From positions 1,674,001 to 1,738,000 of the forward strand of contig CAVXGZ010000001.1 in assembly GCA_963761325.1 (NCBI GenBank): a DNA stretch of 64,000 bases. Direction: 5' to 3'. This DNA comes from Streptantibioticus_C sp963761325 (GTDB taxonomy: Bacteria > Actinomycetota > Actinomycetes > Streptomycetales > Streptomycetaceae). A model generated the notes under the pieces. The model worked only from the letters and a program-made list of their open reading frames with translations, did not search any database and was not told the DNA's origin. A program made the translations under genes and the position numbers. Numbering within the stretch: position 1 is the first letter of the stretch; the number at the start of each line of letters is the position of its first letter. This document shows positions 34,251-43,395 of the stretch, in pieces.

Positions 34251-34310
34251 CCGCCCCCGAGCCGCCCCCGCGCCGGTCAGCTGCGCCCCGAGCCGCCCCC
34301 GAGCCGGTCG
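34251..34310. repeat. Imperfect 30-base direct repeat after the sortase gene
   Basis: Two adjacent copies of a C-rich unit built on CCGAGCCGCCCCCG followed by CCGGTC, at 34251-34280 and 34281-34310, differing at a few bases. They fill most of the short gap between the acetyltransferase and sortase genes. No function is evident. Confidence 0.45.
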
Positions 34311-34332
34311 GCCGGTCAGTGCCCGGGCCGGC

Positions 34333-35070
34333 TCAGCGGACCGCGCTGAGCCGGGCGAAGACCACCACGTCGGAGTCGTAGCCGGTCTTCTTGGTGAAGC
34401 CGCCGCCGCAGGTGATCACCCGCAGCTCCGGCTTGCCGGTGTCGCCGTAGACCCGGTCGCCGGGGAAGTCGTTCTTGGCGAGCACCTCGATGCCGTAGAT
34501 GGTGAACACCGCCGTGCTGCCGTCCGAGCGGACCACGTCGACCTCGTTGCCCTTGTGCAGCGCGCCGAGCCCGTAGAAGACCGCCGGGCCCTGCATGTTG
34601 TCCACGTGCCCGTCGATCACCGCGGTGCCCTGCTGCCCGGGGGAGGGGGCGCCGGTGTACCAGCCCGCGAGGTTCTTGAACTCCGGCGGCGGGGCGCCGA
34701 CCCCGCCGTCCCCGTCCGGCCCGACCGTGGTGACCGGGGCGTCCACCATCAGCGCCGGGATCCGCACCTCGGTCGGCGCGGAGAACCCCAGCGCCTGCGG
34801 CGAGCCGCTCGGCGTGGCGGAGGGCACCGGACCGAAGCCGTCGCCGTTCGCGAACCCGCCGTTCGCGACGTCGCCCGGCCCGCCGCCGGTCGCGGTCTCC
34901 GACACGCCGGTCGGCGCCTCGCCGGAGGCCGGCTGCGGCGGTCCGGACTCCGTGCTGCCGTGCCGGATCATCGACACCGCCAGCAGCGCGGCCGTGGCGA
35001 TCACCAGGGGCAGCGCGTACCGCCTGCCGGTCGACCGGCCGTCGTGTTCCGGTCCCTGACCGTCGGCCAT
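34333..35070 (-). CDS. Class F sortase
   Basis: A 245-residue sortase with an N-terminal membrane segment (about 19-35), then a Gly/Pro/Thr-rich linker to about 95 and the catalytic beta barrel. The histidine is H155 in VIDGHVDN, the cysteine C221 in RVITCGGG and the arginine R240 in VVVFARLS. Class F sortases join proteins to the cell surface in actinobacteria, with few known substrates. The start is ATG 35070 because GAAGGAGG lies eight bases upstream; a GTG three codons earlier is too close to that site. It is divergent from a small secreted protein gene that may be its substrate. Confidence 0.9.
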   Translation of the reverse strand: MADGQGPEHDGRSTGRRYALPLVIATAALLAVSMIRHGSTESGPPQPASGEAPTGVSETATGGGPGDVANGGFANGDGFGPVPSATPSGSPQALGFSAPTEVRIPALMVDAPVTTVGPDGDGGVGAPPPEFKNLAGWYTGAPSPGQQGTAVIDGHVDNMQGPAVFYGLGALHKGNEVDVVRSDGSTAVFTIYGIEVLAKNDFPGDRVYGDTGKPELRVITCGGGFTKKTGYDSDVVVFARLSAVR

Positions 35071-35407
35071 GACCGCCACCTCCTTCGGTCCCGCACGCGT
35101 GCTCCGGCAACCCCCCCGGTGCTCCGAACGCTAGGTCCGGCGGGGTGCGGCGGCCAGGCATGACCGGCGAACGGGTGGTGCCAACCCCTCAGGAGCGCCG
35201 CCGTCGGAGTGATCATCGAAGCGACCTGCCGCACGGTGCTTGACCCCGCTGACCAGGGACTCAACCCCCGGAAGAAGATCCATTCCTGATGATTCGGCAG
35301 TCCGGCAGCGGATGCGGCGGCCGAAGGCCCGGGTGAATCTCGTCTCGGACCCGCTCCCCCCACTCGGGGCGCCCCCGCCCCAGGCGGGTCCAGCGAAAGG
35401 GATCCAG
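35071..35407. promoter_or_regulatory. Divergent intergenic region between the sortase and a secreted protein
   Basis: A 337-base gap with no gene that I can support. It holds the AAGGAGG ribosome site of the sortase gene at its left end and a GAAAGGG site for the secreted protein at its right end, so both promoters must lie within it. I see no clear -35/-10 pair, long inverted repeat or leader peptide. Confidence 0.5.
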
Positions 35408-35905
35408 ATGTTCGTGACTCGCGCACTCGCAGCCACCGCGCTCGCCGGGCTGGCCTTCGGCCTGTCCGCTCCGGTGGCCTTCGCCGACGACTACTCCCCC
35501 TCCGCCGGTGTCCAGTCCACGTCGGACTGGTCGGCCTCCGATTGCCACCACGGCCGCGGTGGCGACGGCCACCGCCGGGGCGACGACCACCGCCGGGGCG
35601 ACGACCACCGCCGTGGCGACGACAACGGCCGCGGCAACATGGGCGGCCGGGACAGCGACCAGGCCTACACCACCAGCTGGGGCGACCACAACGGCCGCGG
35701 CGACGGCCGTGACGCGTCGCGCGACCACGGCCGCGACGGCCGGGACAACCGCTGCCACCCCTCGCGTGGCGCGGAGACCGGCCTCGGCGGCAGCATCACC
35801 GGCATGAACACCACGCAGACCGCGCTCGGTGGCGGCCTGCTGGCCACCGCGGTCGCCGGCGGAGCCGTCTACCTCAAGCGTCGTCGCATCGGCGCCGACG
35901 TCTGA
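35408..35905 (+). CDS. Secreted repeat protein with C-terminal membrane anchor, possible sortase substrate
   Basis: A 165-residue exported protein. The signal peptide (1-26) ends AFA before DDYSPS. The mature region is very rich in Gly, Arg, Asp and His, with HRRGDD repeated three times at 55-72, and holds two cysteines (C46, C116). The C-terminus has GLGGSITGMNTTQTALG, a hydrophobic stretch (139-156) and KRRR, laid out like a sorting signal but without LPxTG or LAxTG. The start is ATG 35408 after GAAAGGG; a longer frame begins upstream but lacks a signal peptide. Its divergence from a class F sortase suggests enzyme and substrate, as inference. Confidence 0.82.
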   Translation: MFVTRALAATALAGLAFGLSAPVAFADDYSPSAGVQSTSDWSASDCHHGRGGDGHRRGDDHRRGDDHRRGDDNGRGNMGGRDSDQAYTTSWGDHNGRGDGRDASRDHGRDGRDNRCHPSRGAETGLGGSITGMNTTQTALGGGLLATAVAGGAVYLKRRRIGADV

Positions 35906-36088
35906 ACGGCGGCATACGACACGCGGCAGCAGTAGCAGGTGGTTGCGACGACCGCCTTCCCGCCCTCAGCGGTGGGGAGGCGGTCGTCGCCGTCGCGGGG
36001 TCCGGCGCCGGCCGGTCCGCGCGAATCGGGACGTATGGTGGGTAAGAAGACGTGCGCGACGTGTCCTCGGTGCGGTTGTGGAGCCCAG

Positions 36089-37573
<1,485 letters not shown>

Positions 37574-37582
37574 CCCGCCGGT

Positions 37583-38845
37583 TCACCCCGCCGCCCTGGC
37601 GGCCAGCACCACCGGTGCGGTGGAGAACGGCAGCAGGTCCAGCGGATCGGCCGGCCGCCGCAGCCGCACCCGGGCGGTGTCGGCGAACCGGTACGGGCGC
37701 TGGGCCAGGACGGAGGACAACTGCCGGCGCAGCCGGGACAGTTCGGCGCGGACGGTGCCGGCCCGCGAGGCGTCGCCGAACAGGTCGGCGGCCAACTGGG
37801 CGGCGGTGCTGCCCTCCGGGCGCAGCGCGAGGGCGAGCAGCAGTTCCGCGTGGCGCGGGCTGAGCGAGCGCGTCCAGGAACCGCAGGGCCCGTGCACGCT
37901 GACCGACCACGACCGCGGTGCGGACAGGTCCACCAGGATCCGGCCCACGGCGCCGGGTTCGCCGCCGCCCGGCGCCGGCCGGACCAGCCAGCCGCCCGGC
38001 AGCGGCTCCAGCACGCAGCGGCCCAGCGACGGCAGCCAGACCTCGCCCGGCACCGGCGCGTCCGGCAGCGCTATCCGCTCCACCGGCGCCGTGCCGGTGA
38101 CCGCGGCCGTCCAGCCGTCCCGGTCCACCGCGTACGCCCGGCCGCCGATCCGGGCCAGGATCGGCGCCGCGACCGACCGCAGCCGGTCCACCGACTGCCA
38201 GTGCCGCAGCCGCAGTTCGCCCTCCGCGACCCGGGCGACCGCGGTGACCAGCGCGAGCGTGGTGGCCGGCGGCCGGGCGGCCGCCGGGCAGGTCACGTCG
38301 ACCGCGCCGATCAGCCGCCCGTCGCGGGGGTCGTGCAGCGGGGCGGCGGCGCAGGTCAGCGGGTGAAGGGCCCGCACGAAGTGCTCGGCGGAGTGCACCT
38401 GGACCGGGCCGCGGGCGACCAGCGCGGTGCCGATCGCGTTGGTGCCGGTCACCTCCTCCGCCCAGCAGGCGCCCTCGGTCAGGGTGAGCCGGTCGGCGGC
38501 GCGGCACATCGCCCGGCTGCCGTCCCGCCACAGCACGTGGCCGTCGGCGTCGCAGACCACCAGCAGTCGCGACCCGGCGTGGCACAGCGCGGACAGCCCC
38601 TCGCGCAGGGTGTCGAGCACCTCGCCGATCCGGGTGGCCCGGCGGCGGTGCTCCAGCTCGTCCGCGTCGAGCAGCGCGGCCGGGTTGCCGCGTTCCGGAT
38701 CGAGGCCGCTGCGCAGCATCCGGTGCCAGGAGGCGCCGATCACCGGGCGGGGGAGGATCCCTCGGCGGGCGGCGTCCCGGTCGCCGGCCAGGAACGCCTG
38801 GCGGCTGTGGGCGAGGGCGGCCGGATCCACTGGCGGCTTGTTCAC
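37583..38845 (-). CDS. GAF-domain transcriptional regulator
   Basis: A 420-residue regulator of the type found in actinobacteria with an N-terminal GAF-like sensor and a C-terminal winged helix. The sensor region includes LLVVCDADGHVLWRDG and WAEEVTGTNAIGTAL, as in AcoR/NtrC-type sensors, but there is no sigma-54 ATPase domain. The DNA-binding end is LSPRHAELLLALALRP...RAELSRLRRQL. Such proteins often control alcohol or aldehyde metabolism; the target here is unknown. The start is GTG 38845. An inverted repeat lies 58-73 bases upstream. Confidence 0.82.
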   Translation of the reverse strand: MNKPPVDPAALAHSRQAFLAGDRDAARRGILPRPVIGASWHRMLRSGLDPERGNPAALLDADELEHRRRATRIGEVLDTLREGLSALCHAGSRLLVVCDADGHVLWRDGSRAMCRAADRLTLTEGACWAEEVTGTNAIGTALVARGPVQVHSAEHFVRALHPLTCAAAPLHDPRDGRLIGAVDVTCPAAARPPATTLALVTAVARVAEGELRLRHWQSVDRLRSVAAPILARIGGRAYAVDRDGWTAAVTGTAPVERIALPDAPVPGEVWLPSLGRCVLEPLPGGWLVRPAPGGGEPGAVGRILVDLSAPRSWSVSVHGPCGSWTRSLSPRHAELLLALALRPEGSTAAQLAADLFGDASRAGTVRAELSRLRRQLSSVLAQRPYRFADTARVRLRRPADPLDLLPFSTAPVVLAARAAG

Positions 38846-38902
38846 GTGCGGTCTCTCCGGGTGGCGTGTCCCCGGGTAAGGGGCGTCTGGCCCCGTGGGG
38901 GA

Positions 38903-38918
38903 TTGCAACGTACTGCAA
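38903..38918. promoter_or_regulatory. Inverted repeat TTGCA-N6-TGCAA upstream of the GAF regulator
   Basis: A perfect 5-base inverted repeat with a 6-base spacer, 58 bases upstream of the GAF regulator start, next to a CAAC-T-GTTG element at 38917-38925. The stretch is less GC-rich than its surroundings. It is a reasonable site for autoregulation, unproven. Confidence 0.35.
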
Positions 38919-39060
38919 CTGTTGAGCGCCCGGAGCCGTTTGACGCACAGTGATCCGGGTCGGTGCCGGCCGGCCCCGGAGCGTTCCGGACCGGCCGAGC
39001 ACGCCCCGGGGGTGGTGCCGAGTCGGCGCGGCACCACCCGCCGTCCGCGCGGGGAGGCGA

Positions 39061-40698
39061 TCAGCCGGCCACCGGCCGGGCCCGCTCCACCACCGAGGCC
39101 AGATCCAGGGTGTGCGGCAGCGTGCCGAACCCGGTGCCCCAGTCGCCGCCCAGCCGGGAGGCGCAGAACGCGTCGGCGACCGCGGCCGGCGCGTGGCGCA
39201 CCAGCAGCGAGCCGGACAGCACCAGCGCCATCCGCTCGACCAGCCGCCGCGCCCGGGCCTCCATGCCCTCCAGGTCGCCGAGTTCGGTCAGCAGCGCCTT
39301 GACCGCGCCGTCCAGCCGGTGGTCGGCGCCGCGGGTCGGCTCGATCTCGGTGAGGAAGGCGTCGAGCGCCTGCGGTTCGCGGCGCAGCGCCCGCAGCACG
39401 TCGAGCGCCTGGACGTTGCCGGAACCCTCCCAGATGGAGTTCAGCGGCGACTCGCGCACCAGGCGCGGCATGCCGGACTCCTCGACGTAGCCGTTGCCGC
39501 CCAGGCACTCCAGCGCCTCGACCGCGACGGCCGGGCAGCGCTTGGTGATCCAGTACTTGGCCACCGGGACCGCGATCCGCCGCAGGGCGTCGTCCTGCTC
39601 GGTGCCGCTGTCGTAGCAGGCGGCCAGCCGCAGCGCGGTGGTGGTGGCCGCCTCGGACTCCAGCGCCAGGTCGGCCAGCACGTTGCGCATCAGGGGCTTG
39701 TCGATCAGCGGGCCGCCGAACGCCTCGCGGTGGGCGGCGTGGTGGATCGCCTGGGCGACCGACTGGCGCATGATCGCCGCGGAGCCGGAGACGCAGTCCA
39801 GCCGGGTCGCGGCCACCATCTCGATGATGGTGGCGACCCCGCGGCCCTCCTCGCCCACCCGGCGGGCCCAGGTGCCGGAGAACTCCACCTCGGACGAGGC
39901 GTTGGACCGGTTGCCGAGCTTGTCCTTCAGGCGCTGGATGGCGAAGGTGTTGCGGGTGCCGTCCGGCAGCACGCGGGGCAGCAGGAAGCAGGTGAGGCCG
40001 CCGCCGGCCTGGGCCAGCACCAGGAAGCCGTCCGACATCGGCGCGGAGCAGAACCACTTGTGGCCGGTGAGCGCGTAGGCGCCCTCCTCGGCCAGCGGTT
40101 CGGCGCGCGTGGTGTTGGCCCGTACGTCGGACCCGCCCTGCTTCTCCGTCATGCCCATGCCGAACAGGGCGCCCGGCTTCCGCCCGGGCGGCAGCAGTTC
40201 CGGCTCGTAGGCCCGGGAGGACAGCCGCGGCTCCCACTCGGCGGCCAGCTTCGGGTCGGTGCGCAGCGCGGGCACCGCGGCGTGCGTCATCGACACCGGG
40301 CAGCCGTGGCCCGCGTCGGTCTGGCTCCAGGTGATGAAGCCCGCCGCGCGGCGCAGATGGCCGTCCGGCCGCGACCAGGCGTCCGTCAGGCCGGCGGAGA
40401 CCGCGTGGCCGAGCAGCCGGTGCCAGCTGGGGTGGAAGTCGACCTCGTCGATGCGGTGGCCGTAGCGGTCGTGGGTGCGCAGCACGGGGGAGTGGGTGTT
40501 CGCCTCCTGCGCCCAGCGCTGCGCCTGCGCGGAGCCGGCGGCCCGGCCCAGCTCGCTCAGTTCGTCGGTGATCTCGGCAAGGTTCTCGGGCGCGGCGTGC
40601 CGCGCGACCCCCTCGGTCAGCGCCGGGTCACTCGCGTAGACGTCGTACGCGACCAGCGGTGGTACCTGGTTGGTCACCGTATGTGTAGGGACTGCCAT
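39061..40698 (-). CDS. AidB-like acyl-CoA dehydrogenase family protein
   Basis: A 545-residue flavoprotein related to E. coli AidB. Family stretches include MGMTEKQGGSDVRANTT, TGHKWFCSAPMSDGFLVLAQ, and LECLGGNGYVEESGMPRLVRE followed by NSIWEGSGNVQALDVLR. AidB binds FAD, contacts DNA and is part of the adaptive response to alkylation, with weak isovaleryl-CoA dehydrogenase activity; whether this one does so is open. An Ada-AlkA gene lies about 2.7 kb away. The start is ATG 40698; it is divergent from the YihY gene with 18 bases between starts. Confidence 0.88.
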   Translation of the reverse strand: MAVPTHTVTNQVPPLVAYDVYASDPALTEGVARHAAPENLAEITDELSELGRAAGSAQAQRWAQEANTHSPVLRTHDRYGHRIDEVDFHPSWHRLLGHAVSAGLTDAWSRPDGHLRRAAGFITWSQTDAGHGCPVSMTHAAVPALRTDPKLAAEWEPRLSSRAYEPELLPPGRKPGALFGMGMTEKQGGSDVRANTTRAEPLAEEGAYALTGHKWFCSAPMSDGFLVLAQAGGGLTCFLLPRVLPDGTRNTFAIQRLKDKLGNRSNASSEVEFSGTWARRVGEEGRGVATIIEMVAATRLDCVSGSAAIMRQSVAQAIHHAAHREAFGGPLIDKPLMRNVLADLALESEAATTTALRLAACYDSGTEQDDALRRIAVPVAKYWITKRCPAVAVEALECLGGNGYVEESGMPRLVRESPLNSIWEGSGNVQALDVLRALRREPQALDAFLTEIEPTRGADHRLDGAVKALLTELGDLEGMEARARRLVERMALVLSGSLLVRHAPAAVADAFCASRLGGDWGTGFGTLPHTLDLASVVERARPVAG

Positions 40699-40716
40699 GA
40701 CAGCTACCGTAGGCAC

Positions 40717-41724
40717 GTGCAGGCACCAGAGGGAACACCACCACCCCCCGAGGGGCGGTGGGCCAGGGCGGTCGCCCGCTTCCGCGGTCCCCACCGGCGC
40801 GGGGTGTGGTGGTCGCTGCTGAAGGACACCGTCGACACCTGCGTGGAGTACCGGGTCACCGGGCTCGCCGCGGAGGCCGCCTTCTTCGTCCTGCTCTCCC
40901 TGCCGCCGCTGCTGCTCGGCCTGGTGGGCGCGCTCGGCTACCTCGACGACGCCATCGGCGCCGACACCATCGGCCACATCCGCGGCAACATCCTCTCCGC
41001 CTCCGCGACCGTGCTGTCCGGCAAGGGCGTCAACCAACTGGTGCGCCCGCTCGTCGACTCGGTCTTCCGCAGCGGCCGGCCCGACATCATCTCGCTCGGC
41101 TTCGTGATCTCCCTGTGGTCCGGATCACGCGCGGTGAACGTCTTCGTGGACACCATCACCATCATGTACGGCCTGGACGGGCGGCGCGGCATCGTCCACA
41201 CCCGCGTGCTGTCCTTCGCGCTCTACGTGGTCGCGCTGATCGTCGGCGCGGTCGTGCTGCCGCTGCTGGTGGCCGGCCCCGAGGCGGTCACCCACTGGGT
41301 CCCGCACAGCGCCGGCACCGTGCAGGTGCTGTACTGGCCGGTCGTGCTGATCTTGTCGGTCGCCTTCCTGACCACGCTCTACCACGTCTCGGTCCCGGTG
41401 CGCTCGCCCTGGTCGGAGGACGTGCCCGGCGCGCTGGTGGCGCTGGTGATGTGGGTGCTGGGCAGCTTCCTGCTGCGCCTCTACCTCACCCACGCGGTGG
41501 AGGGCCCCACGATCTACGGCTCGCTGGCCGCGCCGATCGCGGTGCTGCTGTGGATCGGGGTGTCCGCGTTCGCGGTGCTGGTCGGCGCCGCCGTCAACGC
41601 GGCCGTCGACCGGCACTGGCCGGCGGCGGCCACCGAGGCGGCCCGGGCCGAGAAGGCCCGCGCGGACGCCGAGGCGTCGAACGGCCCGGGAAAACCGGTG
41701 GACGGCCAGGAGCGGGATCGCTAG
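40717..41724 (+). CDS. YihY/virulence factor BrkB family membrane protein
   Basis: A 335-residue membrane protein with about six hydrophobic segments, the first at about 48-70 (AAFFVLLSLPPLLLGLVGAL). The family stretch LWSGSRAVNVFVDTI and the late PWSEDVPGALVALVMWVLG are visible. The C-terminal tail from about 295 is charged and cytosolic. BrkB-type proteins are common and mostly uncharacterised; some were mistaken for RNase BN. The start is GTG 40717. It is divergent from the AidB-like gene. Confidence 0.87.
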   Translation: MQAPEGTPPPPEGRWARAVARFRGPHRRGVWWSLLKDTVDTCVEYRVTGLAAEAAFFVLLSLPPLLLGLVGALGYLDDAIGADTIGHIRGNILSASATVLSGKGVNQLVRPLVDSVFRSGRPDIISLGFVISLWSGSRAVNVFVDTITIMYGLDGRRGIVHTRVLSFALYVVALIVGAVVLPLLVAGPEAVTHWVPHSAGTVQVLYWPVVLILSVAFLTTLYHVSVPVRSPWSEDVPGALVALVMWVLGSFLLRLYLTHAVEGPTIYGSLAAPIAVLLWIGVSAFAVLVGAAVNAAVDRHWPAAATEAARAEKARADAEASNGPGKPVDGQERDR

Positions 41725-41811
41725 CGTCTGGCCACATCCGGCCGCCGCAGCAGCAGCGGCCGGGAGGCCGAGCCGTGCCACGGCTCCGGGAGAGTGGGGA
41801 GGTGAGGACCT

Positions 41812-41931
41812 GTGACGGTCACCGTGCCGGGCGCTGCCCGCTTCCGCAATCCGGTCCACTCCACCTCGCACGCCCCGAAGGGCCTCTTCGTTGATCTCCT
41901 CGAACTCTCCGCACTCCCCGCGGCCGGCTGA
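41812..41931 (+). CDS. Possible 39-residue peptide overlapping the rsgA start
   Basis: A short frame with GTG at 41812 preceded by GAGGTGAGG, a better ribosome site than that of rsgA itself, and with strong GC bias at the third codon position. The product starts VTVTVPGAARFRN and ends SALPAAG. It overlaps the first 41 bases of rsgA in another frame. It could be a leader or translational coupling peptide for rsgA, or chance. No homologue is known to me. Confidence 0.4.
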   Translation: MTVTVPGAARFRNPVHSTSHAPKGLFVDLLELSALPAAG

Positions 41932-43060
41932 CCCCGGCTCCGCGACCCCGGGCCTGTCCCGCTACGGCTGGGACGCCGCCCTCGACACCGCCTTCGCCCC
42001 GCACGCCGCCCAGGGACTGCTCCCCGCCCGCGTGCTGCGGGTGCACGGCACCCTGTGCGACGCCGTCACCGCCGACGGCGGCACCGTGCGCGCCGACCTC
42101 ACCCCCGTCACCTCGCCCGATCCGCTGCGCTGGGTGTGCACCGGCGACTGGGTCGGGCTGGAGCGGCACGCCGACCCGGTGGTGGTCCGCGCGCTGCTGC
42201 CGCGCCGCAACGCCATCGTCCGCAACACCTCCAGCCGGCGATCCGAGGGCCAGGTGCTGGCGGCCAACGTCGACCACGTGGTCGTCACCGTCCCGCTCGC
42301 CGCCGAACTCGACCTCGGCCGGGTGGAGCGCTTCCTGGCACTGGCCTGGGAGAGCGGCGCGCTGCCGCTCGTCGCGCTCACCAAGTGCGACCTGGTGCCG
42401 GAAGACGTCCTCGGCCACCTGCTGGACGACACCCGCCGCGCCGCCCCCGGCGCCACCGTGCTGGCGGTGAGCGCGGCGACCGGGCAGGGCATGGACGCCC
42501 TGCGCGCGGTGCTGTCCGCCGGCACCTCGGTGCTGGTCGGGCAGTCCGGCGCGGGCAAGTCCACGCTGACCAACGCGCTGGTCGGACGGGAGGCCCAGGT
42601 CGTCCAGGCGATCCGGGACGCCGACGGCAAGGGCCGGCACACCACGACCACCCGCGACCTGCTGCCGCTGCCGGACGGCGGCGTCGTCATCGACACCCCG
42701 GGGGTGCGCGGCGTCGGGATGTGGGACGCCGGGGAGGGCGTCGGCCTGGTCTTCGCCGAGATCGAGGAGTTGGCCGGCGGGTGCCGCTTCCCGGACTGCG
42801 CGCACACCGTGGAGCCCGGCTGCGCGGTCGACGCCGCGGTGCGGGACGGCACGCTGCCGCAGCGCCGGCTGGACAGCTACCGCAAACTGCTGCGCGAGAA
42901 CGCCTGGATCGCCGCGCGCACCGACGCCCGGCTGCGCGCGGAACAGCGCCGTGAGTGGAAGGCCCGTGCGGCCGAGGGTCGGATGGCGGCCCGGACCAAG
43001 CGCGGTGGCCGCCCGGAGCCCGGCGGGCGCGGAGGCGGGGTGCCGCCCGGCCGCCGCTGA
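41891..43060 (+). CDS. rsgA: Ribosome small subunit-dependent GTPase A
   Basis: A 389-residue circularly permuted GTPase that checks late 30S ribosome assembly. The G motifs come in the order G4 TKCD (164-167), G1 GQSGAGKS (217-224) and G3 DTPG (268-271). A zinc knuckle follows with C298, C303, H305 and C311. An N-terminal OB domain spans about 40-115. The only reasonable start is TTG 41891, since no ATG or GTG precedes the conserved N-terminus; a short frame with a strong ribosome site overlaps it and may couple its translation. The Arg/Gly-rich end is typical of actinobacteria. Confidence 0.93.
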   Translation: MISSNSPHSPRPADPGSATPGLSRYGWDAALDTAFAPHAAQGLLPARVLRVHGTLCDAVTADGGTVRADLTPVTSPDPLRWVCTGDWVGLERHADPVVVRALLPRRNAIVRNTSSRRSEGQVLAANVDHVVVTVPLAAELDLGRVERFLALAWESGALPLVALTKCDLVPEDVLGHLLDDTRRAAPGATVLAVSAATGQGMDALRAVLSAGTSVLVGQSGAGKSTLTNALVGREAQVVQAIRDADGKGRHTTTTRDLLPLPDGGVVIDTPGVRGVGMWDAGEGVGLVFAEIEELAGGCRFPDCAHTVEPGCAVDAAVRDGTLPQRRLDSYRKLLRENAWIAARTDARLRAEQRREWKARAAEGRMAARTKRGGRPEPGGRGGGVPPGRR

Positions 43061-43067
43061 GGAGGCG

Positions 43068-43193
43068 TCAGCCCGCGCTGTCGTGGCGCCGGCCGCGCGG
43101 GGTTATCGGGCTGCCCTCGTGCCAGAACGTGTAGACCACGCTGCCGGCGCCCAGCGCGACGATGACGATGCCCAGCACGATCGTGTAAACCAT
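43068..43193 (-). CDS. Small membrane protein (41 residues)
   Basis: A 41-residue frame starting ATG 43193 with GGAGAG upstream and ending TGA at 43068. It begins MVYTIVLGIVIVALGAGSVV, one membrane segment, then VYTFWHEGSP and a basic tail RGRRHDS. Codon use shows GC bias. It converges on rsgA with a 7-base gap. Small single-span proteins of this kind are found in Streptomyces genomes; function unknown. Confidence 0.6.
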   Translation of the reverse strand: MVYTIVLGIVIVALGAGSVVYTFWHEGSPITPRGRRHDSAG

Positions 43194-43395
43194 GGCACTC
43201 TCCAGCGAGTTGACGGGGCTTCACGCGCTCTTCACGGTCGCTATCCGCCCGTGACATTCCCGCGGGGCGGGGCTCCCACACCCCGTCACCGCGTGACGCG
43301 TGCCGCTCCGCCGCGGCCGCAGGCGCACTCAAGGCGGGCCAGGGCGTCCGATTCCCGCCAGCCGGACCCCCTGGCGGCGATGGACACTGGAAGAC

